From positions 3,975,202 to 4,039,201 of the forward strand of contig JACTAT010000006.1 of assembly GCA_014526335.1 (NCBI GenBank): a stretch of DNA of 64,000 bases, in the 5' to 3' direction. The notes below the pieces were generated by a model. The model saw nothing but the letters and a program-made list of their open reading frames with translations. It ran no database searches and was not told the DNA's origin. The translations under genes were made by a program, and so were the position numbers. Source of the DNA: Chrysaora quinquecirrha (lineage: Eukaryota > Cnidaria > Scyphozoa > Semaeostomeae > Pelagiidae). Shown piece by piece: positions 47,701 to 58,800 of this stretch; positions within the stretch are counted from its first letter, which is position 1; each line of letters starts with the position of its first letter.

Positions 47701-48588
47701 ATATCAACTGTCTTGATACAACAACACTGACATTCTCTTGTGCAACTAAAATTAAAAAGTTCATCATTTTGCAATCCATCCTTGTAAAGAATTCAATTTC
47801 AAAGCATTTTTCATTGTTTAAGAGACAATACTTTTTGCATCCTTTATGAAAGTGTCAAAAATAGAACTTCTTGCACAATGACACCTTCCACATTGTAGAG
47901 TGGGGCATTTGTACATTAGAGTTTGCACACCCGAGATCTCATTGAATCTGCAATGCAAACAGGCAGCTGTAAAAAACTTCCCGTACTTAAGGTGCCCCCA
48001 TTTGCAGAGTATGGCAGTTTCAATGAGATCTTGGTGAGCAAGAGAGTGCCCCTTTCAATTTTTCCATCCTTTTATTAGCCTATTGTTCTATTGAACAACT
48101 CAGGTGTGCAAATGCCCTACTCTGCAATGTGGCAGCTAAGATCTCCTGAAAAGTGCCAGGCTTTACAATCCGGCTTTCTGGCAAAAAGAACAACAATTTT
48201 CACAGACCAAGGTGTCAGAGTATAATACTATGTCATTTCACAAAACAGCTGTCAAATTCAGGACCATAAGTTAATTGTTTCTTCTTCTCGAGAACATGAG
48301 ATCTGGTCAATCAGTAGCGATGTTTTGTTGAAGAATATTAATAGCATAACACAACAACAACAACAGACAATTGAACCAAACGATTTGGTGGACGATTATG
48401 ACCAGACAACAATATGCCAAAAATATACACTTACCTGACTCAATAAATACCTGCAAACTCTTGACCATTGACCTATCATCTAGTGCTATAATTTTTTGAA
48501 AAACTTTTCTATATTTCTCCACCGAGTCTTTATGAGAATTACCACTTCCCGCAAGAGACTGCATTTCAGATCTTACTTCCTCGGCCAT
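41787..48588 (-). CDS. COPS4: COP9 signalosome complex subunit 4, 10 exons
   Basis: Exons: 48588-48435, 47745-47594, 47156-47053, 46820-46667, 46143-45993, 45539-45455, 44826-44741, 43836-43721, 43027-42943, 41911-41787. They total 1212 nt, 403 residues (human about 406), in frame with GT/AG at every junction. Recognition stretches include [82 protein letters not shown] and [11 protein letters not shown]. The second half forms the PCI domain that assembles the COP9 signalosome, which removes NEDD8 from cullins in the nucleus and cytoplasm. The start [10 protein letters not shown] has a Kozak-like context. Exons 1-3 are duplicated just upstream (48865-50590), so two promoters may serve the same downstream exons. 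Confidence 0.97.
42082..42467. mobile_element. TA-target MITE, 'AGCCCTCAA' body
   Basis: It starts CACATTTTTTAATAAGCAAC and ends ...TTTAAAAAAAATTG, with TA on each side. It is the sister of 7952-8313, sharing the body words GTCCAGCCCTCAAA and TTGGTTGTTTGACTTCTTAG. It lies in the last intron of COPS4. Confidence 0.75.
44207..44606. mobile_element. TA-target MITE, 'GTTCCTTA' body
   Basis: It starts CACGCTTTTTTATAAAGAAC, ends AATAAAAAGCGTG, and is flanked by TA on both sides. The body is a reverse-oriented relative of 1187-1593 and 56996-57310. It lies in a COPS4 intron. Confidence 0.75.
44612..44690 (-). repeat. SINE family 2 fragment
   Basis: The block GGCTGGGGCTCGACACCCGA ... CTTGACACCATGAGTTAGAT matches the tRNA-like head region of the 51356-51550 element. 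The body is not preserved. Confidence 0.5.
44873..45116. mobile_element. Degraded TA-target MITE
   Basis: TTTTTAATAAGCAACTGG at the left and CCAGTTGCTTACTGCAGTG followed by TA at the right form an inverted pair. A GAGGGCTGGACCAAAG block relates it to the 7952 and 42082 elements. Confidence 0.5.
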
Positions 48589-48864
48589 CTTGAAGGTGAA
48601 GAAAATTATCACATTTGAGCATTGAATTGAATTATTTTCATGCAAGCGAGGCTGGTGACAAAACCACAAAGAACAGGAGCTCCGAGTTCTCTGGACAAAA
48701 CTCCACAAGCAGACTTCTCCACAACATAGGTCTTGACCACTTAGCCATATTTTGATTGACACCAACAGTTAGCAGGATCAAAATGAATGAAGAAAGCATT
48801 CAGGGGTTATGCTGATCCAATCTTATGATTATTTATGAACACAAAAAAGAAACAGATTACTCAC

Positions 48865-50590
48865 TTCTGACCAGTCTCTAATGGTATTCCAACTAAGACA
48901 TTTGCAGCTAATCTCCATTCTTGTTCTCCTTCATACAGAGTAGCCAGATGCTGTCTAATTGCCACAACCTAAGAAAAATACCAATTGTATCTTAGCAAAA
49001 GGAATCTTTAAAATGTGGTTTACAGCCCTTAATTTGGGTGCCCTTCACAGAATCTGACATTAAACTCATTCCGGCATGAGTGCTGGAACAGCTTTCACAT
49101 CTAGTGCTTGGCTTTAACTTTAATGCCAGTACTGAGCATTGCAACAGCTTTCGCTCAAATAAATGGCCGGCTGGCAGATGTGATTATAGGATGTCAAGGT
49201 GATGCCAAAATTGCGCTGGCATTTGCTTTAACATCGCATTGAAACACTTCCCCTTACCTCAAAAAGCAATTAAAGAAAAGCCAACTTATGCCAAAACTAA
49301 GTCTGGTGTCTTGGGTCTTGTGTGGCTATCATGCAAACAGGGTTGTCCTTTCTCAAATTCTAAAACTGACAACAAGCAGCATGATATTCCTATACCAGAC
49401 CTCATGCGAATGGCTTCTGAAGCTCAAGGATTATTTAGAAGTCTTTAATTTAGAAACTATAGTTATTTTGAAGCAAACAATTTATTGTTTGTCTAAGATA
49501 TAATGTGCCTGTGTAATCATGAATCAAAAAGGATATAATATAGAGCTGTGAAGCTTACTTACTTGCTCTTCAAATGAAATGGCTCTGGACTGCAGTTTTT
49601 CAAGTGCATGATTGCATATGATTTTTGCATTCTCTGCACTAAATGATGGAAGCTTGCTACAGATATCTGATATTAACTGTCTTGATACAACAACACTGAC
49701 ATTCTCTTGTGCAGCTAAAATAAAAGAGTTTGTCCTAATACAATCTGGGATTCATCCTTGTAAAGAATTTGATTCCAAAGCATGTTTCATTGTTTAAGAA
49801 ACAACACTTTTTATTCCTTTATGATTGTGGAAGGTGTCTATAATAGAACTTCTTCTTGCGCAATGAAACCTTCCACATTGTAGAGTAGAGCATTTGTACA
49901 TTAGAGTTTGCACATCCGAGATCTCATTGAATCTGCCATACTTTGCAATGCAAACAGGCAGCTGTGTAAAACTTACCATACTTTAATGTGATCCCATTTG
50001 CAGAGTATGACCGTTTTCAATGAGATCTCAGTGTGCAAGAGAGTGCCCCTTTCAATTTTTCCCATCCTTTTATTAGAATATTGCTCTATTGAAAAAACTC
50101 ATGTGTGCGAGTGCCCTACTCTGCAATGTGGCAGCTAAGATCTCCTGAAAAGTGCCAGGCTTTAAAATCCGGCTTTCTGCCATCCAAAAAGAACCACAAT
50201 TTTCACAGACCAAGCAAGGTGTCAGAATATAATTTTATGTCATTTCACAAAACAGCTGTCAAATTCAGGACCATAAGTTGATGGATTCTTCTCCAAAGCA
50301 TGAGATCTGGTCAATCAATAGCGATGTTTTGATGAAGAATATGAACACAACACAACAACAACAACAGACAATTGAACTGAAGACCAAAAATGACTTGACG
50401 ATTGATTACGACAATATGCCAAAAATATACACTTACCTGACTCAATAAATACCTGCAAACTCTTGACCATTGACCTATCATCTAGTGCTATAATTTTTTG
50501 AAAAACTTTTCTATATTTCTCCACCGAGTCTTTATGAGAATTACCACTTCCCGCAAGAGACTGCATTTCAGATCTTACTTCCTCGGCCAT
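48865..50590 (-). pseudogene. COPS4: Tandem duplicate of COPS4 exons 1-3
   Basis: Exon copies at 50590-50437, 49714-49563 and 48968-48865 have exactly the lengths of COPS4 exons 1-3 (154, 152 and 104 nt), the same phases and intact splice sites. The encoded protein is the same except for Val to Ala at the exon 1/2 junction; other changes are silent. Intron sequence is also duplicated with small indels, so the unit is about 1.7-1.9 kb (roughly 47010-48725 and 48825-50728). Alone it lacks exons 4-10. It could be a dead fragment, an alternative 5' end that splices to exon 4 over the nearer copy, or an assembly artefact from two haplotypes. Confidence 0.85.
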
Positions 50591-50728
50591 CTTGAAGGTG
50601 AAGAAAATTATCACATTTGAGCATTGAATTGAATTATTTTCATGCAAGCGAGGCTGGTGACAAAACCACAAAGAACAGGAGCTCCGAGTTCTCTGGACAA
50701 AACTCCACAAGCAGACTTCTCCACAACA

Positions 50729-51793
50729 AACCCCCGAACATACGCAAATGCAAAAATGCTCGATGATCCATCTATCTATTAATCCTTATAAAAATCCTAT
50801 CTATTTTTGCCTGAAGAACAAAGCCCAGTTGCGTGCTAAGTTTTCCCAGATTTGATTGTTTCTCAAAAAAAGGTTTTTAAAAAGCCATTCCATGCTCCTG
50901 TGCCTCCCTTGGGACATAAGTTAATAGAAACAAGTTAATATTTCTGCGATGTTCTCCTTGCCATCAAATCTCCCACACCCCACCCAATCAACCAAGCAAG
51001 ATCTTCACCTCAGATTTCCATAGCCAAACGGCCGAAGGTGCACTATGCCAGATTCTATTAAAATCTTCATTTTGCCCGATGAGTAGCAGTTCTCGTATCT
51101 TTGTGAATTGATATGCTGGTAGACCTGGTACATTTTCCTATATTTGATAGCCAGCTTAATTTGAGGTCTTGCTGCCTTTCTATTCCTCTCTTCCCAATCC
51201 AAGGGGCTCGTCAATGCAAGACCGTGTTGGTGAATTCAATTTTAATGCCATATGAAACTTGACAAAGCATCTAATGTGGTGGATACGCAATACAGAGACG
51301 GGTTATTGTCCTTGAGGTGGTAGATGAGGCTTGTATGACCGCGTTATTAGGGCTCAACCTTGATGGTGAAGGTAAAGGTTGGATGGTGTTTAGCGCCAGT
51401 TGCTAGGATCTCAGTAGTAGGTTAACTAATCGAAACCTCGACCCTGGCTGTAACGCTACTGTGGCTGGGCTCGAACCCTGACCACACTGAGCTCCTGACA
51501 CCACGAGTCAGTTGGATTACACCACTACGCCACAGCACCATCAACCTTGATGGGAATTGATAGCTGGGTACTGCGCAATGGAAAAGAACAGCAGGGTAGG
51601 GAAAGGATGTTTTGTCTGGCTGAGCTAGCATGGTAGCCTATTACATTACATACTAACCATTGAAAACCACCAATCACAATAAGCTGCAGCCGTCAAATAT
51701 TGCAGATATGTATGCCGCTAAGTTTTTTTGATCAGCTCATTTTTCTGAACTTGATTTTGTCGTGCATAAATGAATGAATGCAGCACATACATC
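50729..51793. other. Intergenic region upstream of COPS4 duplicate
   Basis: No gene is supported here. A SINE family 2 copy occupies about 51356-51550. The ORF at 51422-51631 is that SINE read through. Confidence 0.5.
51356..51550 (-). repeat. tRNA-derived SINE family 2, best copy
   Basis: On the minus strand the head is GGTGCTGTGGCGTAGTGGTG ... GTCAGGGTTCGAGCCCAGCC, resembling a tRNA A box and B box. The block GCTACAGCCAGGGTCGAGG-type sequence follows, then GATCCTAGCAACTGGCGCTA. Sister copies: 3118-3296 and fragments at 32935 and 44612. Confidence 0.75.
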
Positions 51794-52168
51794 TCAATAA
51801 GCCGTTAAAGATTCTTTAGATGCTTTTTTCGTTGCTTTGGGTGCATTTACCTTGGGTGGGGCGCATTTTATTTCAACAATGCTGTTTGGCGAAGACAAAA
51901 GGGTGAGAAGAGATCGGGTTACAACGACACTGAGAACAGATGCTATGGACGCGTCGATTGACATGAGGTAGAAAGCATTAGGCATTAAACTGCCGGTCAA
52001 CATCGTCAGGGAGAAGTAAACAATTGCTTTAAGAACGGCACGCGCGGGGGTTCGCTGCCAATGCTTCACTTGATGCTTAAAATTTTTAGAAATATTTCCA
52101 GTGCCTTTCTTAATAGTATTAAGGTTTTCCGGACCCTTTTCTACCGATGTGGACAAAAGATACCTCAT
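51794..52168 (-). CDS. Possible small membrane protein, 124 residues
   Basis: A single open frame starts MRYLLSTSVEKGPENLNTIK directly after an acceptor-like TTTTACAG (so 5' UTR exons are likely upstream). It runs to a Lys/Ala/Pro-rich end, KATKKASKESLTAY. Residues about 44-73 and 75-95 are hydrophobic and could be two membrane helices separated by SID. I do not recognise the family. The composition is protein-like, and the frame is longer than most chance frames in this AT-rich sequence, but there is no independent support, so it may be noise. Confidence 0.4.
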   Translation of the reverse strand: MRYLLSTSVEKGPENLNTIKKGTGNISKNFKHQVKHWQRTPARAVLKAIVYFSLTMLTGSLMPNAFYLMSIDASIASVLSVVVTRSLLTLLSSPNSIVEIKCAPPKVNAPKATKKASKESLTAY

Positions 52169-52857
52169 TCTGTAAAATTGAACACACCCTATGGCCTTAC
52201 CATGTGAACCAACCCTCGGAGTTGCACTATGTACTCAAAAATGCAGTAGAACTGTCCGTATTAGTCCTCCCTCCTATTTTCCCAAAAATCCATTGAACTC
52301 TAAGACAGAGACAAAAGGCAGCAAGAAAATTCTTCATGATCCTCACACATTTTCATTCGCAATGATATTTATATCTACACGTTGTTAAAGTTAGGAAATT
52401 AGGTAAAATTGCTTGAATATTGCTTGTAACATGATGAATTGATGTACATAAGCGAATAAGGTTTGGCTAGGTCTCAAGCAAGTCTTTGGGGACATATCCA
52501 CTGCTTATAAGAGCAAACATTAGGAACACTTTTTCATACAAGTACATTTACGATGGTTGAAATACAGCTGATGAGGAATATCATTATACTGTTGATCGTT
52601 GAGGACACATGTAACGATGCTTTTTGCTTTATGTTAATGTCTGTGATATTTGCAAGGTAACTTGAAAAGTCATTTACAAGGAGTGTGCTGGTCAATTCAA
52701 CACCTATAAAGATGTTTCTACTATCGTTCGAAAATCAAAATGTCATTTTGTAAATGAATATATAAGGTGTGTATCTCTCAATGAAATATTCTTAAAATGT
52801 TTATTATAATACACTTGGTCTAATATCGTCAGTTTTGCTATGCACTGCCAGTGAGAC

Positions 52858-55800
52858 CTATCCAACGTCCCTCTCTTGCAAATTTTTCAGTTCTTGTAGA
52901 ACCTGTTGAGAAATCATAAATTTATTACAAGAAATTCAGAACATTTATGTCATTGCTCCTGAGTTAAGAAGACGGACCTTTCAGTATAGCCTACTTCTTG
53001 TGCCTCATCTACCGAGCCTTATATGATATGACCCTTTCAGTTAGAAGTGACTTTAAAGAATTTGACGCCAAACTTAATAATTTCGTGTCGCTCAAAATGC
53101 GCTTTACAATCCTCAAACGAAGTAGCTAACTAGTTTAGTCTAGGAAAATAAATTAAATAGATGAGCTGATCGACGTTTTAAACCAAGCCGCCCTTGGATC
53201 ACAAGGCCTAGCCAAGCAAGTTCTACCGATTTCAAAGTCGTTTGCAAGAACAATGATATTTGAAGCAGGCCAAATCGTACTAAGAAATGTTGCGTTAAGC
53301 TGGTGCAAAAAGTTTCTTTTAGAGAGTGTAACTCAACCCGTCTGACACAACTATTGCGTCAAAACTGATCCTGCATTCTCTTATTCATCCAACTTGGCAA
53401 AAGCAATTTTTTTAGCTTGACTTAAGCCCTTTGAGCCAAGACGTACAGCTTGGAACATAGACATACAGCTGGGCAGCTAAAAGATATTTGTGGCACTGGC
53501 AGAAATTACCTTGCTGCATATTCTTTGCTGCAATTTTAATTTATTTAAAATGTCGGGCCATTATTTTGTTCTCTAGCTGCACCTTCGGTCAACAAAAACA
53601 GCTAAAAGTACATAAAGTTAGAAGAGTAAAGAAGTAGGTCGCTTACTTTGAGTTCTCAGTGCTACTATCCAATTCTTTCAATCATTGCTGAAATAACAAA
53701 GAAAATGCATTGATATCTTTTGAACTCATTTGTATCATTCGGTCAAGGTTTGAACCGAAAGTTTTGTAACTAGTGGGGGACATTTTACAACTAAAGCCAA
53801 AAAAAAGACTGCTGTACTGCTGTCCTACATACCCTGAAAGGAATGAGAAAGCCTTGCATTTAGAGGACCATGGAGGGATATAGGGCCTAACGACAAGCTT
53901 ATTCCAACTAGACATCTATCCATGTTTCTCGGGATAATGTAGCTACATTAACTTACGTATAGGCATTGCATACAGTGGTTTAAAATGTGAGTAGAAAGGG
54001 GGGAAAGATAACAGTAAGCTAAGGAAGAAATCAAATATTTCAGCAGTGCGACCCAATGACGAGAGATAAAGGGTAGCTAAGTAAGCCGATTCTTGTAGCT
54101 GTACACGTTCTCGACCTCAATCAGATCGCTTAGACATGAATACATCTCCATATGAAAGAAAGTTTTCTGATTCAAAAGACGCTACTATTCATATACTGTC
54201 AATGAGACCAAATGCTTAAGTTTCCAAACCCTGAATAACCGTAACCCTGTCTTAGATCATTCTGTAGTTGCTACCTCACACCGTGAGTTACATCTCGGGA
54301 AGATGCATCCTATTGAAATGCCAAAAATTGGAGCTACCTTGCATTAAGTTCTTCTAACCAATAAGCCCCCTCAAAACCAAAAAATCAAAGAAGCAAAACA
54401 AGGGGCTTATTGGTACGGTACTTGAAAATGCATGTTAGGATATGTCTAAACAAGAAATATTTCTGTTGTCTCCGAGAAACATTTGCGTGTTTCTCGCTAC
54501 AATTTTGTCGCGCGCTACAAAGTTTCCGAAGTGGTTAAACTGGAAGATATCGAGAGGACACGTCTCCTACGCACGGGATGTCTTCTAGTTGCTAGGCCTT
54601 TAGAATAAATCAATGCACATACCTTCTTCCCTTTAGTTGCTTTTTCGGCTGCCTTTGTTTTTGGTACTTCAGATTTTCTAACCCCTCCATAGCCAAAGTT
54701 CATCATTGAGCCACCACCCATGCCACCAAACTAAAATTGAAAGAGTAAATAGCGATTATAATTAAAGTTTACATGATACAAGCAACGTAAATATACTGGG
54801 TTCAGTATCTGTTTTATAGTAATTTAATTTTCATGAATGGCGAACACTATCGGATATGTTTTTCCACAAGTGGCATACCACAATAGATGGGATTCGGACC
54901 TGAATTACATGACCAGAGAGCCAACGACGTTTCCACTGAGCTATAGAGCTCAACGAAGTTGCCTAGTAAATCTCCAAGTCAAATAGCCTGTATCAGGCCG
55001 TAATTCTCTTCTCCCGTTCTGACTTCTGTGTTTCGGCTATTGAGCCCTCTTCAGCACCATACATATTTATCATGACTCGCGCACACTATTTTTCCACAAG
55101 TGACATACTACAATAGATAGGATTCATACCAAAACTTCGGAGGCCAGAGAACCAACGGAGGTTCCAAGCGAGGCTCCACTCACTGAGCTATAGAGCTCAA
55201 TGAAATCGCCTTCAGCTCAAGGCCCAAGGCTCTACTGCAGTTTTGACCTTTGGTGTTTGCTTTTTAGTAAAATAGGAATTATGAAAATAGCTGAAACTTA
55301 CAGGTGATCGAAGCATAGATCCAGATGGGTCTGGCATTGGCTGTTGTTGTTGTTGTTCCATTGCACTCATTGGAGATGAGGGGGGACCTCGTAGAATTCC
55401 TGAAATTCAAAACCATTCTCAGATTAATTTATCTGCAATCTAACAATATTTAATCATGATAGATATTTAAAGAAAATGTATTACCAAAAACAGAATATGC
55501 ATGAGGGTATGGTATAATGGGTATGGGATATTTCCAGGAAAAATTAAAGCGATATGGGATAATTCTTGAAAAAAGATGAAGCGTGTGGAACATTTTTAGG
55601 GGTTTCTCTAATAAAAGAGAGATAACATAGATAAATACTTGGTAAGGGCTATGTTAAGAAAAACTGGGGATAAGGGATATTTAGAACCCTCAAATAGGTA
55701 CTCACATCAAATCTAAAAGTTTACTAATAATGTCTTTTACCTTGTCTTCCGAAAGATCCTCCAAGCCCACCTAGCCCACCCATCATATGCCCTCCAAGTC

Positions 55801-58800
55801 CTTCTCCTCCAAAGCCAGCGAATCCGCCGAGAGCATGTCCATCAAATCCGCCATGTCCTTCGAATCCACCATGTCCCTCGAATCCACCATGACCTTCAAA
55901 TCCACCATGCAGTCCTTCAAGTACGCCATGTCCTCCTTCGAAACCGCCATGCAGTCCTTCAAATCCGCCATGCCCTCCTTCGAATCCACCATGGAGTCCT
56001 TCGAATCCGCCATGGCCTCCTTCAAAACCACCATGTCCTTCGAATCCACCATGTCCTTCAAAGCCGCCATGTCCACCGTCAAAACCTCCATGCTCTATTC
56101 CGGCAAATGTTCCAACATCATGTCCTTCGATTCCGCCAGCAAATCCTCCTCCGAATGTGTGTCCACCTTCATATCCTTCGCCACCGCCAACAGCTTCATG
56201 GCCACCAACTAATCCATAGCCTAATCCATGTCCTCCGAAGCCATGGTCACTAACAAAGCCATGCTCACCACCAAAGCCATGATCGCCACCGAAACCATGA
56301 TCACCAATGAAGCCATGCTCGGTAAAGCCGCCAAATCCATGGAGAGCACCGCCATATCCAACATGACCTCCGCCATATCCGGCATGACCAAAAGGAGCAA
56401 AGCCGTAACCTCCAGCTGGTATTCCAAAACCATGTCCACCAAACCCAGCATGAGCATGCTCCAGAACATAGCCTCCGTGTCCGCCATATCCACCATGATG
56501 ACCATATCCTTCTTCTATTTCACCATGTCCGCCATAACCGCCGAGTCCACCAAAGCCTCCGTGAACTCCACCAAACATGTGTCCTTCGTGGCCTCCATAA
56601 CCACCAAATCCTAAAAAAAGAAAACTTTTTAATTCAAAAAAGGGCAGCGGTGTTGAAATAAGCATTCAGAGAAAAAAGAAACATTTAAATATCGTAGAGG
56701 AGTTTAGTTGCTATGAAAGGAATCAAAATGAAGACAGGAATAAACAAAGAATACAGCTGTCCCGAAGAGAATAGAATCCAAATATGAAAAAATGGAATTA
56801 AATCCCGGTCGTTAGGAACCCCTGATATAACGAACTTTTCAGTATAGAGAACTAAATGTCTGGTCCTTTGGATAACAATCTCCATACAACTTCTTTGGTT
56901 TCACTAACTATCGATATAACGCGCATTTCTCTGATTCCCTTCTGAGTTCTTTATATCGATATTCAACAGTAACTAGGTTCACATCTTTGACTATACACAC
57001 TTTGTTAAATAGCCACTTTATAAGGAACCTACATGTGGAAGGTCAAAAAATTCAAAGGACTTATATTAATACTAAAGACAAAGAAATTTTTGAAGGAACT
57101 TTTCTATTTTGAATATTTTTACCCCTGCAACAATCAAAAATTAAGAAGCCAGTGTCATTCATTTGCAGTCAAAACTCACATAAATTGTATGTTACGCGTG
57201 TATCAATGTTTCCTTGAGTAGTTACCAGCTTTGCTCACAAACAAGTGTCTCTTTATTAAAGTCATGGCGCTTAATATACAGTTAAAGTTAAAATACTATT
57301 AAGGAGCTTTTGGTTCGAGTAGCCTCTGAGATCCAGGACAAACGAGCAGGCTTTACTTTTTCAGCAAAAAATTCTCCCAAAGTTCCAAATATAAATGCTT
57401 ACCGTGGAATCCTCCGTGTCCGAAATGAGAATATTGTTCTGGTAAATACTGTCTCTTGGTTTCTTTTTCTCCTTGTTTTGTATCCTTAGAGTCTTTCTTT
57501 TCTTCTACGGATCTTTTACTATGTTGATCTGTTGAAGAAGATTCTAAATTAGCAAGCAGAAAATCAAGCGTACAAGGAATTATCTTGTTAGGGGGGAGTA
57601 AACACAGCAATAGCAAACGTCGAAATTGCTTTTTTCTGCTTCAAAGAGTATTGGTTTTGGAAGTCAAATAAGTAGAGCAAATGTTAGAGCTGGCTAAACA
57701 TATTATCTGCGCCCCAACTAACGGTTACCATCACCATACAGAGCACTCTCGAACTGAGCATCCAGCAATGCAAATCAATAAAACTATAACTACGACTCGG
57801 GTAAAAAGTCTAAGAGCTGGCATTGATCAAATGTTTTAGGACGATTTCTCATTTATCGATAAATCTTCAAAAAACATACCAAATGATTTTGTACGGCCAA
57901 AATATCTTGCGATTGGAATCTTCTGGAGAAAACTTGAGGGATAGGACCAGGATAGGTCTCGAACCTGCGACCTCTGGCTGTGTATGCTAAAGATCTAGTA
58001 ACTGAGCTACCAAGTCCAACAAGACTGAGTATGTAGCTCAGGCTCAGTGGGTACGTCAGGACTCAGGCAGCTCAGCTGATAGATAATTGGCAAACATAAC
58101 AAGCAGTTGCAGGTTCGAAACCTGATGTGATCTGGACGTATCAACCTCCCAATTTCTTCCAAAAACTTATCATGATTCCGTGCTGTGTGTTCTGTAACAT
58201 TTGCTCTTACTGTAAAGCCCTTTTGCCAAAAGATCACACAATGTTTGTCAAACATATGAAATTTGCTTGCAAAGACAATGTTTGCCCGTTTGTTTACGTT
58301 ACAAAATATTGCTGGTCGAACATCTTTGCTTAATACAAGCAAAAAGTGTTTTTGAAGTTTTTCAAAAACATTACTGAACAAATTCTGCTTGTCAAGCAAT
58401 GTTCTGTGACATGGTAAAACGGTTAAAGAATGCTTGGCAAACAATGTTTGGTCGTTTGGCGAGGTCCTAAGAGCCACAAAAAAGTGTTCTTGTCAGACAG
58501 AAACTTAAGCTATTGTATAATCTAAAGCTTCCCACTTCATTGGGAATGTCGACATGTTGCTTTGAAGAGCTAAGAATTTTACAAAGGTGCGAAATAGAAA
58601 CAGATAAACTAGACATATCTATTTAGTTGGTCAAACATTTGCAATTTGCTAATCAAGCTAAATGCTTGACCATTAGGCCACATCGCAAAACATTGCTCGT
58701 CCAACATTTTTTGCTTGATAACAGCATAAAATGTTTTGAAGTTTTCAAAAACATTCCTTAGTTAATCATGCTTAAGAAACAATGTTTTGTATGTGGCCAA

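Noticed and set aside
53644..53687. A 44-nt exon (CAATGATTGA...) as coding exon of the Gly-rich gene
   Set aside because: It has good splice borders but stops in all three frames. It could only be a terminal or UTR exon; 52902-52858 in matching phase is preferred.
55783..56614. Open frames rich in Met/Ser/Thr (plus strand) or Met/Asp/Val (minus strand)
   Set aside because: By-products of the GGH/GGF minisatellite in the Gly-rich exon, with no splice support of their own.
57940..58020. A functional tRNA gene on the minus strand
   Set aside because: A- and B-box words are present, but acceptor and D stems pair poorly; a SINE remnant is more likely.
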